Shown here: positions 4,815 to 7,202 of the stretch, one piece after another | Numbering within the stretch: position 1 is the first letter of the stretch | Layout of the letters: every line of letters starts with the position of its first letter | Assembly (NCBI GenBank): GCA_030624355.1 | Contig: JAUXKG010000123.1 | Location: 1 to 7,202 of the forward strand | Length of the DNA stretch: 7,202 bases | Direction of reading: 5' to 3' | Source of the DNA: Acidobacteriota bacterium | Lineage (GTDB): Bacteria; Acidobacteriota; UBA6911; RPQK01; JADFOI01 | The notes under the pieces: generated by a model | Databases searched by the model: none | What the model saw: the letters and a program-made list of their open reading frames with translations, nothing else | Told to the model about the DNA's origin: nothing | Position numbers and translations under genes: made by a program

Positions 4815-6227
4815 TTGCGAAGAGACGACGGCATGAATGAGGTTCCTCTGGTCTTCGCAGGAATCACTGAAACAGCAGAGCGGGTGGCTGAGGGCCAACT
4901 TTCTCCGGTTCAGGTAGTGGAAGCGGTCTTGAAGCGGATTCAGCACATTGATCCGCTGTTGAATACCTATATCTGTGTCAGCAGCACGGCTCGTGAGGAG
5001 GCCTCCGAGGCTCAAGCAGTTCTCGCCGCAAGCGACCGGGTCGGATTACTTCACGGGGTTCCCATCTCGATTAAAGACATCATTCTCTCCCGAAACATGC
5101 CTACCACTGCGGGATCAAAGGTCTTTGGAGAGGGGCTTGAGGACGGCGATGCCCCAGTGGTGAAACGGCTCAGGAAGGCCGGGGCCATTCTCATCGGGAA
5201 GAACAATCTGCACGAGTTTGCCTTCGGAGTTACCAACGAGAACGCGCATTTCGGAGCGGCGCGCAACCCTTGGAACCGGGACCGGGTTCCGGGGGGGTCC
5301 AGCGGCGGCTCGGCGGCTGCGGTGGCCGCCGGTCTTTGCTGCGGCTCGATCGGAACCGATACCCGGGGTTCCATTCGCATCCCCTCGGCCTGTTGCGGTA
5401 CTACCGGTCTGAAGCCGACCCGAGGTTTGGTGTCCACCCGGGGTGTTATTCCCTTGAGCTGGACATTGGACCACGTGGGACCCATTACTCGAAGCGTCCA
5501 GGACACGGCCAGACTGCTCCAGGTGATGGCCGGAAAGCGGAATCAAGATTATCTGACCGATCTGGAAAAGCCCGTTGACTCGCTTCGCATGGGAGTGTGC
5601 GATTACTATCTTCACAATCTCGATCCCGAAATTGAGTCGGTTGTTGGGTGCGCTATTGAGAAGTTTGAGGAGGCCGGTGTGCGGGTGCAGAAGATTGCCG
5701 TCGACTATTTGGAGGAGGCATTGGAGGCATCGGACATCATTTCTCGTGCCGAGGCGGTGGTTTACCATGACCGCTGTCTGAGGGAACAGCCGGAGAGCTA
5801 CGGATCCGCCCTGCGCGAACGTCTGGAAACGGGCTACTCGGTGACCGGCGTCGAGTACGTCAAGGCTCAGCAGATTCGGCGGCGCATGGTCCGGGAGTTC
5901 AAGAGGGTCTTCAGGAAGGTGGACTGCCTGGTTGGGGCGGTGCTTCCCGCTCTCCCATCTGCCGTTGGACAGGACTTTGTTGAGATTAGAGGTCAGAGGG
6001 AGCCGATCGTGCCCAGCTTCGTGCGTTTGAATGCACCCCAGAATATGGGTGGTGTTCCGGCCTTGGTCCTGCCGGCTGGTTTCAGCCAGTCGGGCCTGCC
6101 AATTGGACTCCAGCTGATTGGAGGCCACCAGCGGGAGTCCCTTCTGTTCCAGTTGGGTGCCCACTTCCAGAGAGTCTCCGAGTGGCATTTGCGGAGGCCG
6201 CCTGACCCCCTGGCGAGTGTCGATTGA
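4815..6227 (+). CDS. Amidase-signature family hydrolase (GatA-like, stand-alone)
   Basis: A complete 470-residue enzyme of the amidase signature family, expected to hydrolyse an amide with a Ser-cisSer-Lys triad. Counting from the TTG at 4815, the triad is Lys87 (GVPISIKD), cis-Ser162 (GGSSGGSAAA) and nucleophile Ser186 (GTDTRGSIRIPS); the 24-residue Ser-Ser spacing equals that of fatty acid amide hydrolase. GLKPTRGLVSTRGVIPLSWTLDHVGPI (198-224) and the C-terminal GVPALVLPAGF and GLPIGLQLIG blocks are also typical. Arg184 replaces the usual Gly of TGGS, an oxyanion-hole position. Start is uncertain: TTG 4815 follows GGGAGAGG; ATG 4833 gives the more typical N-terminus but has a weaker site. 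Automatic annotation may call it GatA, but no gatB or gatC is adjacent, so a free amidase acting on an unknown small amide is more likely. It is cytosolic (no signal peptide). The stop codon lies inside a heptamer repeat. Confidence 0.9.
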   Translation: MRRDDGMNEVPLVFAGITETAERVAEGQLSPVQVVEAVLKRIQHIDPLLNTYICVSSTAREEASEAQAVLAASDRVGLLHGVPISIKDIILSRNMPTTAGSKVFGEGLEDGDAPVVKRLRKAGAILIGKNNLHEFAFGVTNENAHFGAARNPWNRDRVPGGSSGGSAAAVAAGLCCGSIGTDTRGSIRIPSACCGTTGLKPTRGLVSTRGVIPLSWTLDHVGPITRSVQDTARLLQVMAGKRNQDYLTDLEKPVDSLRMGVCDYYLHNLDPEIESVVGCAIEKFEEAGVRVQKIAVDYLEEALEASDIISRAEAVVYHDRCLREQPESYGSALRERLETGYSVTGVEYVKAQQIRRRMVREFKRVFRKVDCLVGAVLPALPSAVGQDFVEIRGQREPIVPSFVRLNAPQNMGGVPALVLPAGFSQSGLPIGLQLIGGHQRESLLFQLGAHFQRVSEWHLRRPPDPLASVD

Positions 6228-6248
6228 CGAGTGTCGAGTGTCGAGTGA
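6214..6248. repeat. Five tandem heptamers spanning the amidase stop codon
   Basis: Five consecutive 7-bp units in register: CGAGTGT, CGATTGA, CGAGTGT, CGAGTGT, CGAGTGA. The TGA stop of the amidase (6225-6227) is the end of the degenerate second unit, so the last residues (A-S-V-D) are encoded by the repeat. Such short repeats near gene ends arise by slippage and vary between strains. The following 60 bases (6249-6308) contain nothing recognisable. Confidence 0.75.
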
Positions 6249-6308
6249 CTGGGCTGAAAGCTGACCACCTGACCTCTAACCTGTTAAAGACCGAGATTAA
6301 GGAACCTC

Positions 6309-6489
6309 TAGCCCGGATTATGCCCAGGTTGTCGTGACGAAGGGTAGCAGGCGCCGCGATGACAAGGCGTGCAACGAAGGGCCCCGCAGGCGTACTCGTG
6401 CAGTACGCTGAGGAGTCCAAGGAAGCACAACGCGGTCAGCGTGGATGATTGCTGCCCTGCAGTAGACAACTCAGGCATGATCCGGGCTA
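6309..6489. mobile_element. 181-bp palindromic, non-coding MITE-like element
   Basis: The ends are inverted repeats matching at 15 of 16 positions: TAGCCCGGATTATGCC (6309-6324) against GGCATGATCCGGGCTA (6474-6489). Symmetry continues inward: GTTGTC (6328-6333) with GACAAC (6465-6470), AGGGTAGCA (6341-6349) with TGCTGCCCT (6450-6458), and a perfect central hairpin GCGTACT (6390-6396) / AGTACGC (6402-6408). All share one centre at base 6399, within one base. The outermost dinucleotide is TA on both sides, as for elements moved by IS630/Tc1-mariner transposases that duplicate TA. No coding frame is present. The right end supplies the stop codon of the next gene. It may act as a terminator between the convergent genes on either side. 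Whether it is a dispersed repeat in this genome cannot be seen beyond the partial copy at 2127-2151. Confidence 0.7.
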
Positions 6490-7202
6490 AAAGAAGAGCA
6501 GTCCCAATCCAAAGGCTCCCTCCCAGTGGTTGGATGGGTCCTTCAAGCCCCGTGTAATGGCAAAGTCCAACTGCAGGTTTGGACGAATCCGAAACAGCAG
6601 TCCGCCATCCATTGAGAGCTGCGTCTTTCCCCCATCGTTGTCGGGGGCGAAACCAAAGAATTCGACAAAGACCCGACTTCGTGCACCCAAGGCACGGGAA
6701 AGCTCAGTGGCAAAGAAGAGCTCATTGAAACGCTTTCCCGACTCTGCATCCAGAGGAATCTTTACCCCCAGGTTGGTACCCAAAGCAAACTCGTTGGGGA
6801 GACCGAAATCTGAGGCCAGATTGAACCGGGGGACCGTCTTCTCGGGACGAAAGCTGCGGCTGCCGATGGGCAAGTTTGCCTGCACGATCAGTCCCAGAGA
6901 AGGATGTCCGTGTTTCTCGTGTGCGGGAACAAAGTTCCATTTGAATCCCACCTCCGGACTTGAGAAGCCGCTTGTCTCTTCATCCTGACCCGGTTGAGTT
7001 TTGTCTCTTCGCCAGGAAAAGCCGCCGCTGGACAATTGCAGTTCGAGATTGTCCAGGAGTCCGAAACGCAAAACCATTGGGGTAGAAAAGGCTGTGCTGC
7101 TGGTTTCGGGGACCACACCTGAAGCAGGGTTGGTATGCTCGAAGTCGATGCCCGATTCAATTTGAAAGGCGCCCCTGGGAACGGTGGAGCTTCCGTCGCC
7201 GG
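6487..7202 (-). CDS. Outer-membrane beta-barrel, MetA-type phenol degradation family (5' end outside window)
   Basis: The frame is open from the right edge (first full codon at 7198-7200) to a TAG at 6487-6489, giving 237 visible residues. A GTG at 7116 exists but is internal, because family-like sequence continues upstream of it: STVPRGAFQIESGIDFEH, then STPMVLRFGLLDNLELQL. These match the start of the barrel in proteins annotated as 'putative MetA-pathway of phenol degradation' or 'transporter'. The rest alternates strands and turns (PEVGFKWNF, GLIVQANLPIG, VFVEFFGF, DGGLLFRIRPNLQLDFAITRGL) and ends in GLGLLFF, with a terminal Phe suited to outer-membrane insertion. The signal peptide and first strands lie beyond the window. 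Despite the family name, a link to phenol is not established for most members. The stop codon lies in the end of the palindromic element, which hints that the element's insertion may have reshaped the 3' end. It is convergent with the amidase. Confidence 0.8.
   Translation of the reverse strand, partial: GDGSSTVPRGAFQIESGIDFEHTNPASGVVPETSSTAFSTPMVLRFGLLDNLELQLSSGGFSWRRDKTQPGQDEETSGFSSPEVGFKWNFVPAHEKHGHPSLGLIVQANLPIGSRSFRPEKTVPRFNLASDFGLPNEFALGTNLGVKIPLDAESGKRFNELFFATELSRALGARSRVFVEFFGFAPDNDGGKTQLSMDGGLLFRIRPNLQLDFAITRGLKDPSNHWEGAFGLGLLFF

Noticed and set aside
5115..6188. A 357-codon open frame antisense to the amidase
   Set aside because: It lies wholly within a gene with intact catalytic motifs, and its translation is low-complexity and unlike any family I know.
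4815..6227. Naming the amidase gatA (subunit A of the tRNA amidotransferase)
   Set aside because: No gatB or gatC is beside it, and the Arg in the oxyanion hole makes a housekeeping GatA less likely. Only the family is supported.
6309..6489. CRISPR repeat, tRNA or riboswitch in the last intergenic gap
   Set aside because: There is no regularly spaced repeat, no cloverleaf or T-loop pattern, and the symmetry spans the whole 181 bp, which fits a fold-back mobile element better.

Overview
The window looks like a stretch of chromosome from a Gram-negative (diderm) bacterium of moderate GC content. Two genes encode outer-membrane beta-barrel proteins ending in aromatic residues, and two encode Sec-exported periplasmic redox proteins. 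The genes are ordinary in composition, intergenic regions are short, and there is no phage, plasmid or CRISPR signal. The porin and the phenol-degradation-type barrel resemble proteins I associate with Acidobacteriota and similar environmental lineages. That placement is an impression; no marker gene here settles the taxonomy.

Layout. (1) Bases 3-389 (+) hold the 3' end of an unrecognised gene, followed by a bidirectional hairpin terminator. (2) Bases 454-3526 (-) form a compact three-gene operon, read from 3526 downwards: an outer-membrane porin with an N-terminal coiled coil, a small exported cupredoxin with a CuA-type ligand set, and a di-heme c-type cytochrome of the DUF1111/COG3488 peroxidase-like family. 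The two spacers are about 40 bases each. (3) Bases 3527-3731 are a regulatory gap with a candidate promoter, a palindrome over its -10 region and a perfect tandem 11-bp repeat upstream. (4) Bases 3732 to about 4700 (-) encode a small MscS-type mechanosensitive channel whose real start seems to lie upstream of its first GTG. (5) Bases 4815-6227 (+), divergent from the channel, encode a stand-alone amidase-signature hydrolase with an Arg in a normally Gly oxyanion-hole position. (6) Bases 6228-6486 are non-coding: a heptamer tandem repeat at the amidase stop codon, then a 181-bp near-symmetric palindromic, MITE-like element. (7) Bases 6487-7202 (-) hold the 3' part of an outer-membrane protein of the MetA-type phenol degradation family, cut by the window edge.

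How it fits together. The most suggestive unit is the porin / CuA-like cupredoxin / di-heme cytochrome operon. It puts an outer-membrane pore and two periplasmic electron carriers under apparently one promoter, which suggests a periplasmic redox module tied to import or export of a substrate, or to electron flow across the outer membrane. The other unexpected signal is a 25-bp sequence matching one end of the palindromic element at 22 of 25 positions. It sits inside this operon, between the porin stop and the cupredoxin ribosome binding site. The channel, amidase and last barrel protein show no clear functional link to the operon.
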